Below, piece by piece: positions 5,134 through 5,926 of a DNA stretch of 5,926 nt. A model generated the notes under the pieces. It was given only the letters and a program-made list of their open reading frames with translations. It ran no database searches and was not told the origin of the DNA. A program made the translations under genes and the position numbers. The first letter of the stretch is position 1; the number at the start of each line of letters is the position of its first letter. Origin of the DNA: an uncultured Saprospiraceae bacterium (GTDB lineage: Bacteria > Bacteroidota > Bacteroidia > Chitinophagales > Saprospiraceae); assembly GCA_938033975.1 (NCBI GenBank), contig CALHKJ010000352.1, positions 1 to 5,926 of the forward strand, written 5' to 3'.

Positions 5134-5926
5134 CTACTTTTTAAATCTTATATAAGTTGGCTTTAAAAAAACTCCTTTACCACTAATTAGTGGCAATGTT
5201 ACTCCCCAGTAATTAAAGGTGATGGATGTATATTGCTTTTTTTCTAAGTCGAGGCTAAATGAAAGTATAGTTCCATCATTGTTCCAATGAATATTCTCTT
5301 TAATTTCAACTAAATCCCTTTCTCCATTATCCATTCCAAAAATGACATTGAATACTTCATTTTTATTCATCCCTTCTGAAAATTCAAATCGAATTCTTTC
5401 AACTGGAAATGAGTCAATTATCAATTCTTTTTCTGGAGACACAATCTTAGGATATGATAAATCTCTTTCTATATGATTCGTCCAATCTAAGATTGATGGA
5501 AACATATCTTTTATAGTTTCACTACTCTTTTTTTGTGAATAGATTTCTCTCAACTTTTCTGAAAAAACATTTGAAAAAGGGAAACCTCGATTTGAATTGA
5601 TATAATGATAATTTCGATTGATTTCATCAGCATACTCAGGAAACTTGTGCATATTAAATAAGTCAAAAACTGCCCACGTCATATATTCATTGAAAACATC
5701 ATTTTTACCCTCTTCATAACCACTTCCATCATTCCAAATGGCATCATTGAATTTGCTAAAGATTTCGGCTGTGTAAGCTTCAGAAACAGTATTAATATAC
5801 CCATGGTCCATCTCCGTAAAAAGAGTATGAATTGCAGTAGAAATTTCTTTTCTATCATTGGTTATAGTATCATATAAAATGGCATTTGGAACATCAACGA
5901 AATCAGCAGAAGTTAATGAATCAATG
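5134..5926 (-). CDS. Zincin-like (DUF4932-like) protein with C-terminal Ig-like domain, 5'-truncated by window edge
   Basis: The frame is open from the right edge (first full codon 5925-5923) to the TAG at 5136-5134, giving 263 visible residues. The ATG at 5811 lies inside a conserved-looking segment and is not a convincing start. Visible residues 30-80 resemble a zincin metallopeptidase of the DUF4932 kind: HTLFTEMDHGYIN (33-45), then NEYMTW (79-84), whose Glu80 sits where a third ligand is often found. The expected HExxH reads TEMDH (37-41), so the first zinc-binding His is Thr and metal binding is doubtful. Residues about 159-263 look like a Big_5-type bacterial Ig-like domain, with RFEFSEGMNK, then IHWNNDGTILSFSLDLE and a closing strand. 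Such tails occur on secreted Bacteroidota proteins. Export cannot be judged because the N-terminus is missing. The propeller lipoprotein gene follows 5 nt downstream, suggesting a shared function. The family assignment is from memory of motif patterns and is moderately uncertain. Confidence 0.75.
   Translation of the reverse strand, partial: IDSLTSADFVDVPNAILYDTITNDRKEISTAIHTLFTEMDHGYINTVSEAYTAEIFSKFNDAIWNDGSGYEEGKNDVFNEYMTWAVFDLFNMHKFPEYADEINRNYHYINSNRGFPFSNVFSEKLREIYSQKKSSETIKDMFPSILDWTNHIERDLSYPKIVSPEKELIIDSFPVERIRFEFSEGMNKNEVFNVIFGMDNGERDLVEIKENIHWNNDGTILSFSLDLEKKQYTSITFNYWGVTLPLISGKGVFLKPTYIRFKK

Noticed and set aside
4938..5144. Plus-strand open frame of 68 codons
   Set aside because: It is antisense to the start of the propeller lipoprotein gene. 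The hydrophobic look is the complement of the signal peptide region.
5134..5811. The ATG at 5811 as the true start of the zincin-like gene
   Set aside because: The frame continues open with protein-like content to the window edge, and the Met lies inside the TEMDH motif, so the gene is truncated by the window rather than starting there.

Overview
The window looks like chromosomal DNA of a free-living member of the Bacteroidota (Cytophagales or Flavobacteriales type). The signs are AT-rich sequence, start codons without Shine-Dalgarno sequences, a LytS/YehU-type histidine kinase paired with a LytTR-type response regulator, and secreted proteins typical of that phylum: a serine-hydrolase-family protein with a two-part C-terminal beta domain, an Asp-box propeller lipoprotein and an Ig-like (Big_5-like) tailed protein. 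I cannot name genus or species. No mobile element, CRISPR array, rRNA or tRNA is visible.

Layout. (1) Bases 1-1239, minus strand: a two-component pair. The sensor kinase (178-1239) is followed without a gap by the start of its response regulator (177 down to the window edge), in the same reading frame and separated by one TAA. (2) Bases 1240-1490: a divergent intergenic region with a LytTR-operator-like direct repeat, a -7-like box and a hairpin. (3) Bases 1491-3800, plus strand: a probable two-gene unit of a large exported serine-hydrolase-family protein and an exported NTF2/SnoaL-like protein. (4) Bases 3801-4015: a convergent intergenic region with hairpins, a possible terminator and a possible tiny lipoprotein-like gene remnant. 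(5) Bases 4016-5926, minus strand: a tight pair, a 5'-truncated zincin-like protein with an Ig-like tail followed 5 nt later by a six-Asp-box lipoprotein. No gene-free stretch exceeds about 250 bases.

How it may work together. The most striking point is that the serine-hydrolase-family protein keeps the fold, the motif-1 lysine, the Asn of motif 2 and the HxG motif. It has lost the catalytic serine (SxSK is AMAK) and the tyrosine (YxN is LSN), so it is probably a pseudoenzyme. It is transcribed divergently from a LytTR-type two-component system, with a candidate LytTR direct repeat between them. This suggests, as inference only, that the regulator controls the pseudo-hydrolase/NTF2-like unit, which may act as a binding or sensing module outside the inner membrane. 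The second, convergent locus also has a degenerate active site (TEMDH where HExxH is expected) next to a beta-propeller lipoprotein, so it too may be a binding rather than a catalytic system.
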